Counted from the stretch's first letter, positions 8,602 through 17,451 are shown. The stretch is DNA of 64,000 nucleotides from Nitrospirota bacterium (GCA_029261195.1 JAJDBU010000025.1:40874-104873); one strand, 5' to 3'. Numbers and translations are program-made. Notes: generated by a model from the letters alone, not told the origin.

Positions 8602-10596
8602 TCACCCTTCTTCGATTTTTTTGGGAATCGTGAAATGAAAGGTCGCCCCTTCTCCCAATTTCGAGTCAATCCAGATCCGTCCTTTATGGTCGTCGATCAC
8701 CCGTTTGACAATGCTTAAGCCCGCGCCTGTTCCCTCATATTCTCCACGTGTGTGAAGCCGTTGGAAAATACCGAAAATCCTTTCATGATATTTTGGGTCG
8801 ATGCCGATACCGTTGTCCTTGACTGAAAAGTGGTAGTCGTCATTTTGTTCCTGGAAGCCGACTTCGACTTTCGGACCTCCCTCCGACACTGGAACTCCCG
8901 CCCGACCGGGGCCCCCGTTATTATTTTTTTGAGAAAATTTAATGGCGTTATTGATCAGGTTTAAAAAAACCTCACTGACTTTGATTCGATCACAGGAGAT
9001 GACGGGCAGATGCTCCGGAATGACCAGCTTGACGCGAGAGGCCTCAAGGTCAAATTCGAGACGTTCCATTACAGAGCGAATCATCGTATCCACTTGGACC
9101 GCTTCATAGGGATGGTCTTGTCTTGAAATCCTGGAAAGGGAAAGCAGGTCGTCAATCAGCTGGACCATGCGGCCCACACCCTTCCGAATCCGCCTTAAAT
9201 GATCCCGGCCTTCGTCATCGAGTCGGTCTGCATAATCTTCTTCGAGAAACCTGGAAAAACTGGCGATGCCTCGAAGCGGCGCTCTTAAATCATGACTGGC
9301 CGTGTAGACAAAACTGTCGAGCTCCAGATTGGCTTTTTTGAGGGCTTTTCGCTCTGCCTCAAGTTTTTCCTCTGCGGCCCGGCGCTCGGAAATATCGTTG
9401 ACAACCGCCAGAACACGCGTTCCCTTCTCGGTTTGAAATGGACTCAAACCGATTTCGACTGGAAACTCAGTTCCATCCTTCCGCATTCCCAGAAGATTGT
9501 TCCCCGCCCGCGAGGCGCCCATTGCAGGAATCGGCTTGTCATGATAATGGGCGACATGTTCTGAATGCTGATTTCTGTATCGCAGGGGAATGAGCGCCTC
9601 TACCTGTTTTCCGATGAGTTCACTCCGTTGATATCCGAATGTTGTCTCAATCATGGAATTAACCAAAACAATCTTCCGATCCTGATCCGTCAGTATGATG
9701 CCATTCGGGGAAAATTCGATAACGGATTCAAATTCTTTGTTACTCGCCTCAACCTGTTTCAAAACTTCTGAGAGATTGGCCTTGCTTTCTTCGGCCTGCT
9801 GAAAGCCTTGGAACATGGCAACAAAAAGTCCCTGCATCATGCAAAGGTAGCTGACTTTTTTGAGCATGTGGGCGATATCAAACATCGTGTCGAACAAACG
9901 AACAGAAAAGCTCATAAACATCACTTGTCCCATCAAGCCGACGATAAGTGAAATCACCACCCAGTCTTCAAAGGAATCCTCTTTCCAGTGTTCCCTCTTT
10001 AAGTAGCCCCCCAGGGCAAGCAGAAAGAATGCGGCAGGCACAAACTCTTCCGGTCGCCCGAAGAAGAGTTCGGGGTAATAGGCGCGTGGGAGAGGATAAA
10101 AGGCGAAGAAAAGAAAGCTAAACAGTGTCGCAGCGCCCACAGCGATAAAAACAAAGCGCTCGGAGATGTGGCCCTGCGCTTCTGTACTGCCGGACTGACT
10201 GCGACGGCTTGTCCACCAGCTCAAGGCCATCAAAACAGAAAGAAACATCCGGGAAGCCAGCCAGCTCCAGGGGCTGAGGGAAGGGAGAGGTGAAGGGAAA
10301 TAGGCATCAAAGAAGGCAGAGGTGACGACGGCATGATAGCCATCTAAAAACGCGGTGCCGAGAAAGCCCGCGCCGATGAGCAAAAAGACATTATTTTTTT
10401 TCGTGTAAAAACGGATCAGCGCCAGAATACCGACCATCAAGGCCAGCGTGGTGGCGAGCACCTCCATGATCGTGTGAAGGGTTTTGTTGCCCTGCCACTC
10501 GATTTGTCCTGCGATCAGAAAGCCGATCAAGAGGAAAACGGTCACAGAGATATAGCGGCTTATTTTGTATTGAACTGCTTTTCTGTCGTGTGTCAT
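8602..10596 (-). CDS. Membrane histidine kinase with MASE3-like sensor and PAS domain
   Basis: A 664-residue kinase whose first 270 residues form several hydrophobic helices (for example VFLLIGFLIAGQI, TLALMVGILALI, FLLIGAGFLGTAFLDGYHA). The pattern and the DGYHA motif resemble the MASE3 integral-membrane sensor. A short coiled coil leads to a PAS domain (about 290-415, IEFSPNGIILTDQDRKIV) with a PAC tail. HisKA (TASHDLRAPLRGI) and HATPase_c (NLINNAIKFS, DNGIGIDPKYHERIF, GTGAGLSIV) follow. The ATG at 10596 is preferred over one six codons upstream because CGGAG lies just before it. The gene is 28 bp downstream of a receiver gene. Confidence 0.87.
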   Translation of the reverse strand: MTHDRKAVQYKISRYISVTVFLLIGFLIAGQIEWQGNKTLHTIMEVLATTLALMVGILALIRFYTKKNNVFLLIGAGFLGTAFLDGYHAVVTSAFFDAYFPSPLPSLSPWSWLASRMFLSVLMALSWWTSRRSQSGSTEAQGHISERFVFIAVGAATLFSFLFFAFYPLPRAYYPELFFGRPEEFVPAAFFLLALGGYLKREHWKEDSFEDWVVISLIVGLMGQVMFMSFSVRLFDTMFDIAHMLKKVSYLCMMQGLFVAMFQGFQQAEESKANLSEVLKQVEASNKEFESVIEFSPNGIILTDQDRKIVLVNSMIETTFGYQRSELIGKQVEALIPLRYRNQHSEHVAHYHDKPIPAMGASRAGNNLLGMRKDGTEFPVEIGLSPFQTEKGTRVLAVVNDISERRAAEEKLEAERKALKKANLELDSFVYTASHDLRAPLRGIASFSRFLEEDYADRLDDEGRDHLRRIRKGVGRMVQLIDDLLSLSRISRQDHPYEAVQVDTMIRSVMERLEFDLEASRVKLVIPEHLPVISCDRIKVSEVFLNLINNAIKFSQKNNNGGPGRAGVPVSEGGPKVEVGFQEQNDDYHFSVKDNGIGIDPKYHERIFGIFQRLHTRGEYEGTGAGLSIVKRVIDDHKGRIWIDSKLGEGATFHFTIPKKIEEG

Positions 10597-10624
10597 TAAA
10601 ACTCCGGATTGCATTTATTTTTAG

Positions 10625-11017
10625 TCATCCATTTTTTGTCTTCGTCACTGCTTGTGCCGCCATCGCTTTTTGAACTGCCTCTGAGACACTTTCTGTTGAC
10701 GGCGGTTTTTGAAGGATCATCAGCGCCCCTGCTTTCAGCACAAGTATTTCCGCCTGCTCCTGAACATCGGCCGTTGCCACAATGACCAGGGCATCGGGAT
10801 CAAATTTCTTCATCTCATCCAGGGCTTCAAAACCGTCCATCACCGGCATGGTCAAGTCCAGAAAGGTTAGGTCGGGTCCGAGGGTTTTAAATTTTTCGAG
10901 CCCCTCCAGGCCATCCTTGGCCTCTGCGTATTCAAAATCAAAACGGTCTGTGAGGCATTTTTTCAGGACCATGCGCATAAACATTGAGTCATCAATAATC
11001 AGTACTGTTTTAATCAC
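10625..11017 (-). CDS. Stand-alone CheY-like response regulator
   Basis: A 130-residue receiver domain with the CheY signature: IIDDSMFMR (acidic pair at 9-10), phospho-acceptor Asp54 in LTFLDLTMPVMDGFEAL, Thr in VIVATAD and Lys in ILQKPPS. No effector domain follows. It lies between a REC-PAS-GGDEF-EAL gene and a membrane kinase gene, so it may relay the phosphate between them or act on the flagellar motor; the sequence does not decide. Confidence 0.9.
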   Translation of the reverse strand: MIKTVLIIDDSMFMRMVLKKCLTDRFDFEYAEAKDGLEGLEKFKTLGPDLTFLDLTMPVMDGFEALDEMKKFDPDALVIVATADVQEQAEILVLKAGALMILQKPPSTESVSEAVQKAMAAQAVTKTKNG

Positions 11018-11076
11018 CTTCCCTCCAATCGTCTGTTTTTATTTCAGACTGCCTTGTAAAAATGTCATGCTGCGTT

Positions 11077-13230
11077 TTATCCCGAGCAAATCGGATTCAC
11101 ATCCGACAAACATCGTCCTTCCCTCAAAAGCGCCAGAAAATCCTCCGGCGGCACCGGCCTGCTAAAGAGATAACCCTGCATGGCGTCACATTGCCTGTCC
11201 TGAAGAAAAGCGAGCTGTTCTTCCGTTTCCACACCTTCGGCAACCACTTTTAAACCCAGGCTATGAGTCATCGCGATAATCGCGTCAACAATTGCGGTTC
11301 TGTTTCGTCCATTCTTCTGATGGCCTGAAATTTCATGGACAAAGGATCGGTCGATTTTGACGGTATCGATGGGAAAATGCCTCAAATAACTGAGGGAAGA
11401 ATAGCCGGTGCCAAAATCATCAATAGAGATCTTGATCCCGATCTGACTCAATTCCTGAAGGGTTGATGTGCTTAAGGTAATATCCTGCATTGCCGAACCC
11501 TCCGTAAGTTCTATTCCAAATAAGTGAGAGGGGATATGAGTTGCTGTGAGGATTTTTTTGACCAACTTGGTCAAATTTTGATGGAGAAACTGACGTGCGC
11601 AGCAATTGAGATTGATATAGGAGAGTGAATATCCCGCATCTAACCAGGACTTGTATTGTACCCCGGCAGTCTGGAAAATCCATTCACTCAGGGGAAGGAT
11701 TAAACCCGTTTCTTCCGCCAAAGGAATAAATATGTCGGGAGGAATCAAGCCGCGTTCCGGATGATCCCAACGAATTAGCACCTCACAACCTTCGATCTGA
11801 CCGCTGATCAAGGAGACGATCGGTTGATAAACCAGGCGAAATTCTGAACGATCCATTGCTTTCCGAAGATCGCTTTCCATTTCCAGAGAGGCCATCGCAC
11901 TTTGATGCATCTTCTGAGTGAAGGTCTCATGCCGTGCCCTACCCTGGGCTTTGGCACGATACATGGCATTATCCGAGTCTCGAAGCAGGTCTTCCGGTTT
12001 TTCATTATCCTTTGAACCCAGCTTAATGCCGATGCTGGCCGAGATCACAATCTCCCGCTCCCCGATCATGAAGGGGGCGCACAGCACCTTTTGTATCCGG
12101 GCCGCTATGATGCTGGCTGTAGCGGCACCGTCTAAATCTTCTACAATGATGCCGAACTCATCTCCGCCCAGGCGTGCAATGGTATCCGCTTCCCGCAAAC
12201 AGCCTTCCAGGCGAGGCGCAACCTCTTTCAGAAGTTGATCTCCGATTAAATGTCCCAGGCTATCGTTAATCACCTTGAAACGATCCAGGTCGATAAAAAG
12301 GACAGCAAATTGATAGTTTTTGTGACGTTTGACGCGAATGGTCGAACGTCTCAACTGATCCATAAAAAGTTTCCGGTTCGCCAGGCCGGTTAAACTGTCA
12401 TGCAAAACCCCATGGCGGAGCGTCATCTCGATGTTTTTACGATCAGTGATATCGGTCATGGAACCGGCCACACGGCTGGTCTGCCCGGCACTGTCCCGAA
12501 TGGCCATGCCACGGCTCAGCATCCAGCGGTATTTTCCATCCTTGTGACGCATCCGGTGTTCACATTCAAAACAGGGGAGACGCCCTTTCATGTGGGCCTC
12601 CATGCTGTCTTCTAAAGTCTGGACTTCTTCCGGCGCGATACGGGTATGCCATTCAGCAAGACGATTCCCGATCTCATCTTCTTCATAACCCAGCATGGAT
12701 TTCCATCGGGGTGAAAAATAGATTTCATTGTTGAGCACATTCCAATCCCAAATCCCGTCATTTGCACCGCTGACAGCAAGTGCGTATCTCTCCTCACTTT
12801 CCCTTAAGATCCGCTCTGTCTCCTTCCGCTTCTGCTCTGACTGGTAAAGCTCCAATGAATGCCGAATGGCCTTGCTCAGCAAAGTAGGAGAAAGGGTTTC
12901 CTTTGCGAGGTAATCGCTGGCTCCTCTTTTCATGGCGGCAACTGCAATCGCTTCATCCCCCTGTCCGGTCAGGAGAATTACGGGAGTGGTGATTCCACCT
13001 GTCCGGATGTGTTTCATGAGTTCGAGACCATTCAATTCACCCATGTAGTAATCGAAAATAAAGAGGTCGTAATCGCCTTTCTCAAGAAATAAGTTCACTT
13101 CTGAAAGTGACGCCGCATGATCAATCGACAGCCCGATTCCGGCCAAACTTTTTTTGATATAACGTACGGCAATGAGCGCATCGTCCGGATCATCATCGAC
13201 GATGAGTATCTTTAATTTTTTTGCTTCCAC
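11077..13230 (-). CDS. REC-PAS-GGDEF-EAL cyclic-di-GMP protein
   Basis: A 717-residue protein that probably makes or degrades cyclic-di-GMP in response to phosphorylation. An N-terminal receiver domain (about 1-125, Asp60 in FIFDYYMGELNG) is followed by a PAS domain with PAC (about 145-270, WDWNVLNNEIYFSPRWKSML). The GGDEF domain (about 275-440) keeps an intact RLGGDEFGI active site. The EAL domain (about 450-705) has EVL in place of EAL but retains IELTEGS, SIDDFGTGYSSLSYLR, KIDRSFV and VVAEGVET, so phosphodiesterase activity is possible but reduced metal binding cannot be excluded. The start is GTG, with CGGAGGT upstream. It heads the signalling gene run. Confidence 0.92.
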   Translation of the reverse strand: MEAKKLKILIVDDDPDDALIAVRYIKKSLAGIGLSIDHAASLSEVNLFLEKGDYDLFIFDYYMGELNGLELMKHIRTGGITTPVILLTGQGDEAIAVAAMKRGASDYLAKETLSPTLLSKAIRHSLELYQSEQKRKETERILRESEERYALAVSGANDGIWDWNVLNNEIYFSPRWKSMLGYEEDEIGNRLAEWHTRIAPEEVQTLEDSMEAHMKGRLPCFECEHRMRHKDGKYRWMLSRGMAIRDSAGQTSRVAGSMTDITDRKNIEMTLRHGVLHDSLTGLANRKLFMDQLRRSTIRVKRHKNYQFAVLFIDLDRFKVINDSLGHLIGDQLLKEVAPRLEGCLREADTIARLGGDEFGIIVEDLDGAATASIIAARIQKVLCAPFMIGEREIVISASIGIKLGSKDNEKPEDLLRDSDNAMYRAKAQGRARHETFTQKMHQSAMASLEMESDLRKAMDRSEFRLVYQPIVSLISGQIEGCEVLIRWDHPERGLIPPDIFIPLAEETGLILPLSEWIFQTAGVQYKSWLDAGYSLSYINLNCCARQFLHQNLTKLVKKILTATHIPSHLFGIELTEGSAMQDITLSTSTLQELSQIGIKISIDDFGTGYSSLSYLRHFPIDTVKIDRSFVHEISGHQKNGRNRTAIVDAIIAMTHSLGLKVVAEGVETEEQLAFLQDRQCDAMQGYLFSRPVPPEDFLALLREGRCLSDVNPICSG

Positions 13231-13414
13231 TTCAGACCTCCGAGTCAGTTGAATTCGGCTTGGAGCGTATGCACATCATTGAAATACCCGGAGTAATGAC
13301 CGGGCCATGACCAGCAAACCGACAATATAACGCCCCTTAATCGTCATGATTTTGACTATTTTCCTTTAAATTTTGGCGAGTACGGCGAGTACAGGGAAAA
13401 AGATGAGGAACCCT

Positions 13415-13453
13415 GCCATGTATTCCGCCATATATTAAGCCGGAATACATGGC
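13415..13453. repeat. Inverted repeat with 13-bp arms
   Basis: GCCATGTATTCCG (13415-13427) and CGGAATACATGGC (13441-13453) are perfect complements around a 13-bp loop. It may be a dispersed palindromic element or the mark of a lost mobile element. No promoter or gene end is close enough to assign a function. Confidence 0.6.
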
Positions 13454-13593
13454 ATTCAGGCTGAAATGCCCGGAAATATCACTTGCATCAAGATTCATAT
13501 TTTGTTTTTTCAAAAACCAAGCCAAAAAAAAGAGTCTTGCGTTCATACCGGTGTTGTCTGGAATGAGCAAGAGCTGTGCCCTTGCACTTTGTT

Positions 13594-13648
13594 GTATTTT
13601 GAAGCCTTACAGCCTTAAGAGTTATACGACATGAAGGCTTCAAAATAG
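13594..13648. repeat. Inverted repeat with 14-bp arms
   Basis: TATTTTGAAGCCTT (13595-13608) and AAGGCTTCAAAATA (13634-13647) are perfect complements around a 25-bp loop. The spacing suggests terminal repeats of a very short element or a hairpin; no coding frame is associated. Confidence 0.6.
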
Positions 13649-13719
13649 GGTGCGGAAGCTTGGATTAATCGGGGGAGAATCAAAGCTCCCGCTTTCAGGC
13701 AAAACAACTCATGACTTGA

Positions 13720-13774
13720 TCAGAACTTGCTCAGAACTTGCTCAGAACTTCCTCAGAACTTCCTCAGAACTTCC
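13720..13774. repeat. Five tandem copies of an 11-bp unit
   Basis: The unit TCAGAACTTGC occurs twice and then TCAGAACTTCC three times, without interruption. The sequence grades from one variant to the other, as expected of slippage or unequal crossing-over. There are no spacers, so this is not a CRISPR. It could serve as an iterated protein-binding site, but no partner gene is evident. Confidence 0.85.
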
Positions 13775-14044
13775 TTAAGTCCAATCATCGGGGCATTTTA
13801 CTCGAATGTCTTGGATGAACTGAGGGCAGAGATTTGTTTGACTGCCTAAAAGAAGTCGACTGTTTTTTTCATATTTAAGTATATTTTTTGAATGAAATTC
13901 AGACGAAAATATCACTGACAATATGGAGTTCATTAATGATTGCCTTTGAAAAAATGAGGGAAGTTCTTCCTTCAACAACGCGCCTCAATGCTTCCTCAGC
14001 GCGACCACTTGGGAATACCAGGGCAGAAACGAATATATTGGCGC

Positions 14045-14110
14045 AATAATAATCTCTTGGTCGTTTTCCAGCTTGATCTCGCTCTTAGAGCCTTTCAGGT
14101 CATAGCGTTG
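14045..14110 (-). pseudogene. Fragment of a yajQ gene
   Basis: These 66 bases match yajQ at 15118-15183 with 5 differences (about 92% identity), in the same orientation. The corresponding peptide is the stretch around RYDLKGSKSAIKLEDDKE. Similarity stops abruptly on both sides. It is most simply the remnant of a partial duplication or of a second, slightly diverged yajQ copy lost when the toxin-antitoxin module came in. Confidence 0.75.
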
Positions 14111-14124
14111 CTAGCAGCATTCAT

Positions 14125-14153
14125 TTGACATTGTATTACGTTTACACTACATT
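14125..14153 (+). promoter_or_regulatory. Promoter of the toxin-antitoxin operon
   Basis: TTGACA, exactly 17 bases, then TACATT. The -35 box is perfect and the -10 box matches 4 of 6. It lies about 27 bp upstream of the antitoxin start and is the strongest sigma-70-type signal I noticed in this part. Antitoxins of this class usually repress their own promoter, but no clear operator palindrome was picked out. Confidence 0.65.
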
Positions 14154-14179
14154 TATTTCAGGTTGAGTGAGGTCGTATT

Positions 14180-14440
14180 TTGGAAAAGAAAACTGCAACT
14201 GCACAGGTAAGACTTCCCCCGAGTATCAAGAATCAGGCAGAAGGTATTTTAAACGCAATCGGTCTTTCGCCGTCATCGGCAATTGAAATGTTTTATCGTC
14301 AGATTATTGCTTTTAAAGGATTACCTTTTTCGCCAACACTTCCCAACGCAAAGACTTTAAAAGCCATGAACGAGGTTGAAGAAAGAAAAGGACAATCTTT
14401 CAAGACTGTAGATGCGCTTTTCGAGGATCTTGAGCTTTGA
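14180..14440 (+). CDS. dinJ: RelB/DinJ-type antitoxin
   Basis: Antitoxin of a type II module; it would bind and neutralise the downstream toxin and repress the operon. The 86-residue product has the ribbon-helix-helix N-terminus of the family (TATAQVRLPPSIKNQAEGIL, then LSPSSAIEMFYRQI) and the characteristic GLPF motif (FKGLPFSP). The C-terminal half is the toxin-binding part. The start is TTG at 14180, with GAGGT 7 bases upstream. The stop overlaps the toxin start (TTGA). Confidence in the RelB/DinJ superfamily is high; the exact DinJ name is by family resemblance. Confidence 0.87.
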   Translation: MEKKTATAQVRLPPSIKNQAEGILNAIGLSPSSAIEMFYRQIIAFKGLPFSPTLPNAKTLKAMNEVEERKGQSFKTVDALFEDLEL

Positions 14441-14709
14441 ACTTGGCACTTTTCAGGACAGCAAGTTTTAAGCGAGACTTCAAAAAAACAAGAAAACAAA
14501 ATCACGACATTAACGCCCTCAAAAACGTCATTACGCTTTTGCAAACGGGCAGAGCGTTACCAGAAAAATATAGAGACCACAAGCTGACGGGTGACTATAG
14601 GCATTATCGGGAATGCCATATCGAGGGAGACTGGTTGTTGATGTATCGCATAGAAAACTATGTGCTGCAACTTGTTAGATTAGGTAGTCATTCAGAACTT
14701 TTCGGGTAG
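14437..14709 (+). CDS. yafQ: YafQ/RelE-type mRNA interferase toxin
   Basis: A ribosome-dependent endoribonuclease by family. The 90-residue product shows the YafQ pattern: FKRDFKK near the N-terminus, the central LPEKYRDHKLTGDYRHYRECHIEGDW and the C-terminal LVRLGSHSELFG. The His residues of DHKL and of GSHSELF are those expected in the active site. The start is TTG and overlaps the antitoxin stop by 4 bases, so the two are coupled. No frameshift or truncation is seen; the module looks intact. Confidence 0.9.
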   Translation: MNLALFRTASFKRDFKKTRKQNHDINALKNVITLLQTGRALPEKYRDHKLTGDYRHYRECHIEGDWLLMYRIENYVLQLVRLGSHSELFG

Positions 14710-14778
14710 ATCCAGGCAGACCCTTATTAGCTATGTTCATAATAAACACCTCAAGACTATCCCCTTATCTCCTCCCCC

Positions 14779-15273
14779 TTATCTGTAGTTGGTAAACTGA
14801 AGATCAATCCCGAAATCTTCGGACTTGAGCAGCTGCATAATATCCTGCAGGATATCCCTGCTTTTGCTGGTGACCCGGAGTTGATCGCCCTGGATTTGGG
14901 CCGTCGCTTTGAGTTTGCTGTCCCGGATGGCCTTGCTGACTTCTTTGGCTTTTTCGGAGGCGATACCTTGTTGCAGGGTAATGCGTTGCCGTGCTGTGCC
15001 GCCCAAGGCCTTCTCAATTTTCTGGTAGTCGAGCGCCTTTAACGAGATGCCCCGCTTGATCAACTTCGATTGCAGGATGTCGTTGACTGCCGTCAGTTTG
15101 TATTCATCATCAGATGAAATAATAATCTCTTTGTCGTCTTCAAGTTTGATCGCGCTCTTAGAGCCTTTCAGGTCATAGCGTTGGCGGACTTCTTTCGTTG
15201 CCGTTTCAATTGCATTTTTGACCTCTTGAATCTCGACATTGGACACAACATCAAATGAACAACTGGATGCCAT
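14779..15273 (-). CDS. yajQ: YajQ family nucleotide-binding protein
   Basis: YajQ proteins have two ferredoxin-like domains, bind nucleotides or RNA, and in Xanthomonas bind cyclic-di-GMP. The 164-residue product is of family length and has its landmarks: MASSCSFDVVSNVEIQEVKN, RYDLKGSKSAIK, GTARQRITLQQGI, IRDSKLKATAQIQGDQLRVT and GIDLQFTNYR at the end. AGGAGTCAAGA precedes the ATG. A cyclic-di-GMP link is conceivable because a GGDEF-EAL gene is nearby, but that is only context. A 66-bp copy of its middle lies at 14045-14110. Confidence 0.93.
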   Translation of the reverse strand: MASSCSFDVVSNVEIQEVKNAIETATKEVRQRYDLKGSKSAIKLEDDKEIIISSDDEYKLTAVNDILQSKLIKRGISLKALDYQKIEKALGGTARQRITLQQGIASEKAKEVSKAIRDSKLKATAQIQGDQLRVTSKSRDILQDIMQLLKSEDFGIDLQFTNYR

Positions 15274-15343
15274 TCTTGACTCCTTTCATAACAATGCAAG
15301 GTATATCAGCTTCCCCCTTTGCTTAAGGGGGACTGAGGGGGAT

Positions 15344-16465
15344 TTATTTTGCAAACAGCTTTGAAAATGTCTCGTAACCTTCACTTCGCAGGGCTGTTTG
15401 GGGAATGAATCGTAGTGCCGCAGAATTGATGCAGTAGCGCAAGCCGGTCGGCTCCGGGCCATCATCAAAGAGATGGCCTAAGTGGGAATCACCCGCCTTG
15501 CTTCTGACTTCTATTCGCACCATAAAAAGGCTACGATCCTTCTTTTCAACGACCGCATCAGGGGCGATGGTTCTTGTAAAACTGGGCCATCCGGTTTTGG
15601 AGTCAAATTTATCCTGTGAACTGAAAAGCGCTTCGCCCGAAACAATATCGACATAAATCCCCTCCTCTTTATTGTCCCAGTAGGCGTTTGAAAAAGGCGG
15701 TTCAGTCCCGTCTTCCTGTGTCACTTTATATTGAAGGGGCGTAAGCCGTTCTTTTAAGGAGGGTTTGTCATGATCGGAGTTCAGCATCGCTTTGTCCTCT
15801 TGATTTTTTTCATTCTGCCAGACTGTTTCCAGGTACTGATCCCGCCCGGAACCCGCCCTGTAAATCTTGTAGCGAATCGGACTCTTTTTATAATAGTCCT
15901 GGTGATATTCTTCCGCCGGGTAGAAAACCTTTACTTGTTGAATCTCCGTGACCACAGGTTTGTCATAGCGTCCTGAGCGATCGAGCCCTTCTTTTGAGGC
16001 CGTGGCTTGTCGTTTTTGCTCTTCATCATGAAAAAAGATAGCGCTTCGATAGTGCGGGCCTCTGTCCACAAAAGAACCCCCGGTATCCGTGGGGTCAATC
16101 TGCCTCCAGAAAAAATCGAGCAGATCTTTGTAGCTGAGCTGTTTCGGATCGTAATAGACTTCAATGGCCTCCAGATGTCCGGTTTGTCCGGAAGAGACCG
16201 CTTCATAGCCCGGATCTACTTCGTCACCTCCCGTATAGCCTGAGATGACTGCGACGACACCGCTGAGTTTTTCAAAGGGCGCTTCCATACACCAGAAACA
16301 ACCTCCGGCAAAGGTCGCGATTTTTATCTTTCCATTTTGAACATCCATTTGAGTATCCACTCTACGTTTCTCCGCCAGTTTTTCTATGAGCACCCGATCT
16401 CCTGTATTTGTGCAAGCATTCAAAACAAGACACAAAAAAGGGATGATGAGAAAAATTCGTTTCAT
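15344..16465 (-). CDS. msrAB: MsrA-MsrB fusion methionine sulfoxide reductase lipoprotein
   Basis: Reduces both the S and R forms of methionine sulfoxide in envelope proteins. The 373-residue product starts with a lipoprotein signal ([18 protein letters not shown]), so it is probably anchored in the periplasm. The MsrA domain has the catalytic GGCFWCME motif and [16 protein letters not shown]. The MsrB domain follows ([29 protein letters not shown]), with catalytic Cys in RYCIN and without the CxxC zinc pairs of many MsrB proteins. The ATG at 16465 was chosen because it starts the signal peptide; in-frame starts upstream would add about 33 unlikely residues. Confidence 0.93.
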   Translation of the reverse strand: MKRIFLIIPFLCLVLNACTNTGDRVLIEKLAEKRRVDTQMDVQNGKIKIATFAGGCFWCMEAPFEKLSGVVAVISGYTGGDEVDPGYEAVSSGQTGHLEAIEVYYDPKQLSYKDLLDFFWRQIDPTDTGGSFVDRGPHYRSAIFFHDEEQKRQATASKEGLDRSGRYDKPVVTEIQQVKVFYPAEEYHQDYYKKSPIRYKIYRAGSGRDQYLETVWQNEKNQEDKAMLNSDHDKPSLKERLTPLQYKVTQEDGTEPPFSNAYWDNKEEGIYVDIVSGEALFSSQDKFDSKTGWPSFTRTIAPDAVVEKKDRSLFMVRIEVRSKAGDSHLGHLFDDGPEPTGLRYCINSAALRFIPQTALRSEGYETFSKLFAK

Positions 16466-16622
16466 ATTTTTATTCGTCCTCATATTTTTATTCAACGTCA
16501 TCGCAATCGACCCTGTCAAGGATATAACGGTCACCGGGGAGTTTTTGCCGGTTTGAATCGGCAAGAATGACCATAAGGCCCCAAAAGAACCGTTTTAAGG
16601 CAGTTAATTTAAATATTTGACG

Positions 16623-16638
16623 TGGTATGGAACTTGCT
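16623..16638 (+). promoter_or_regulatory. Sigma-54 promoter of the flgF operon
   Basis: TGGTATGGAACTTGCT has the invariant GG and GC dinucleotides separated by 10 bases (consensus TGGCACG-N4-TTGCW). It lies about 42 bp before the flgF start codon. Sigma-54 control of rod and hook genes is the rule in many diderm flagellar hierarchies. Confidence 0.75.
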
Positions 16639-16679
16639 TTTTGTTAAGGGCAACATCTTATTAACTCAGGAACAGCAAC

Positions 16680-17435
16680 ATGGAATTGGCATATCCGGTT
16701 TTATCAGGCGCAATTGCACAACAAGCCAAGATGGAACTGATCACAAACAATCTGGCTAATGTGGGGACAACCGGATTTAAAAAGGATATTGCCGTTTTCA
16801 AGGGTATCCTGGCTGAACAGGACGAAACATTGGGTGCGAGCGATCCTGTCATCGGACTACCCGCAACATTCGGCACTTTCAGCCATACCGTCACCGATTT
16901 TTCTCCCGGTGCAATTAAGGTGACGGGTGAAGCACTTGATATTGCGATTGAGGGAGAAGGCTTATTCGCAATTTCGACACCCCAAGGCACCCGATATACT
17001 CGCAACGGGCATTTTACGCTCAATCCGGATGGACTGCTCAGCCTGGGCGCATTCCCAGTGGAAGGCGTCAGCGGACCGATCACGCTACCTGCCGGTCAGG
17101 TTCTAATTGATTCGTCGGGTAAGATATCAGTCAAAGGCGTCGAGGCGGGTTCGGAACCCATCGAAATAGATACGATTCCAGTTTATACCTTTTCAAAGCC
17201 GAATGACCTCAAAAAGGTTGGAGGGAACCTTTTTGAGGTCGCCGGCGGCGGGGCGACGCCATCTCTTGAAGCAACTGTTCTACAGGGGGCGCTGGAAGCC
17301 TCTAATGTCAATCCGGTTGAAGAGATGGTTGCAATGATTGAGGTGATGCGTCTTTACGAGGCATCACAAAAAGCCATCCAAACAGCGGATGAGATTGCAG
17401 GCAAGGCGGCAAATGAATTGGGACGACTCGCTTAG
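16680..17435 (+). CDS. flgF: Flagellar basal-body rod protein FlgF
   Basis: FlgF is a proximal rod subunit in the periplasm. The 251-residue product has the rod-family N-terminal motif (MELITNNLANVGTTGFKKD, about residues 18-36), a central beta domain (IAIEGEGLFAISTPQGTRYT) and the C-terminal helix of rod proteins (EEMVAMIEVMRLYEASQKAI). It is the first gene after the sigma-54-like promoter and precedes flgG by 16 bp, the usual order. AGGA lies 9 bases before the ATG. Confidence 0.94.
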   Translation: MELAYPVLSGAIAQQAKMELITNNLANVGTTGFKKDIAVFKGILAEQDETLGASDPVIGLPATFGTFSHTVTDFSPGAIKVTGEALDIAIEGEGLFAISTPQGTRYTRNGHFTLNPDGLLSLGAFPVEGVSGPITLPAGQVLIDSSGKISVKGVEAGSEPIEIDTIPVYTFSKPNDLKKVGGNLFEVAGGGATPSLEATVLQGALEASNVNPVEEMVAMIEVMRLYEASQKAIQTADEIAGKAANELGRLA

Positions 17436-17451
17436 ATTTGGAGGGCTACAA

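Larger units (their letters stand above)
13231..14124. other. Gene-poor region with inverted and tandem repeats
   Basis: About 900 bp with no convincing coding frame. It holds two inverted repeats (13415-13453 and 13595-13647), an 11-bp tandem repeat (13720-13774) and a 66-bp fragment resembling yajQ (14045-14110). The region is AT-rich compared with its flanks and lies just upstream of a toxin-antitoxin pair. This looks like a decayed insertion site. Confidence 0.6.

Noticed and set aside
13337..13570. 77-codon minus-strand frame in the gene desert
   Set aside because: Overlaps an inverted repeat, no ribosome site, no family resemblance.
13720..13774. CRISPR array
   Set aside because: Units are 11 bp and contiguous, with no spacers and no cas genes nearby.
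13775..13978. 67-codon minus-strand frame
   Set aside because: Low-complexity shadow next to the tandem repeat; no supporting evidence.
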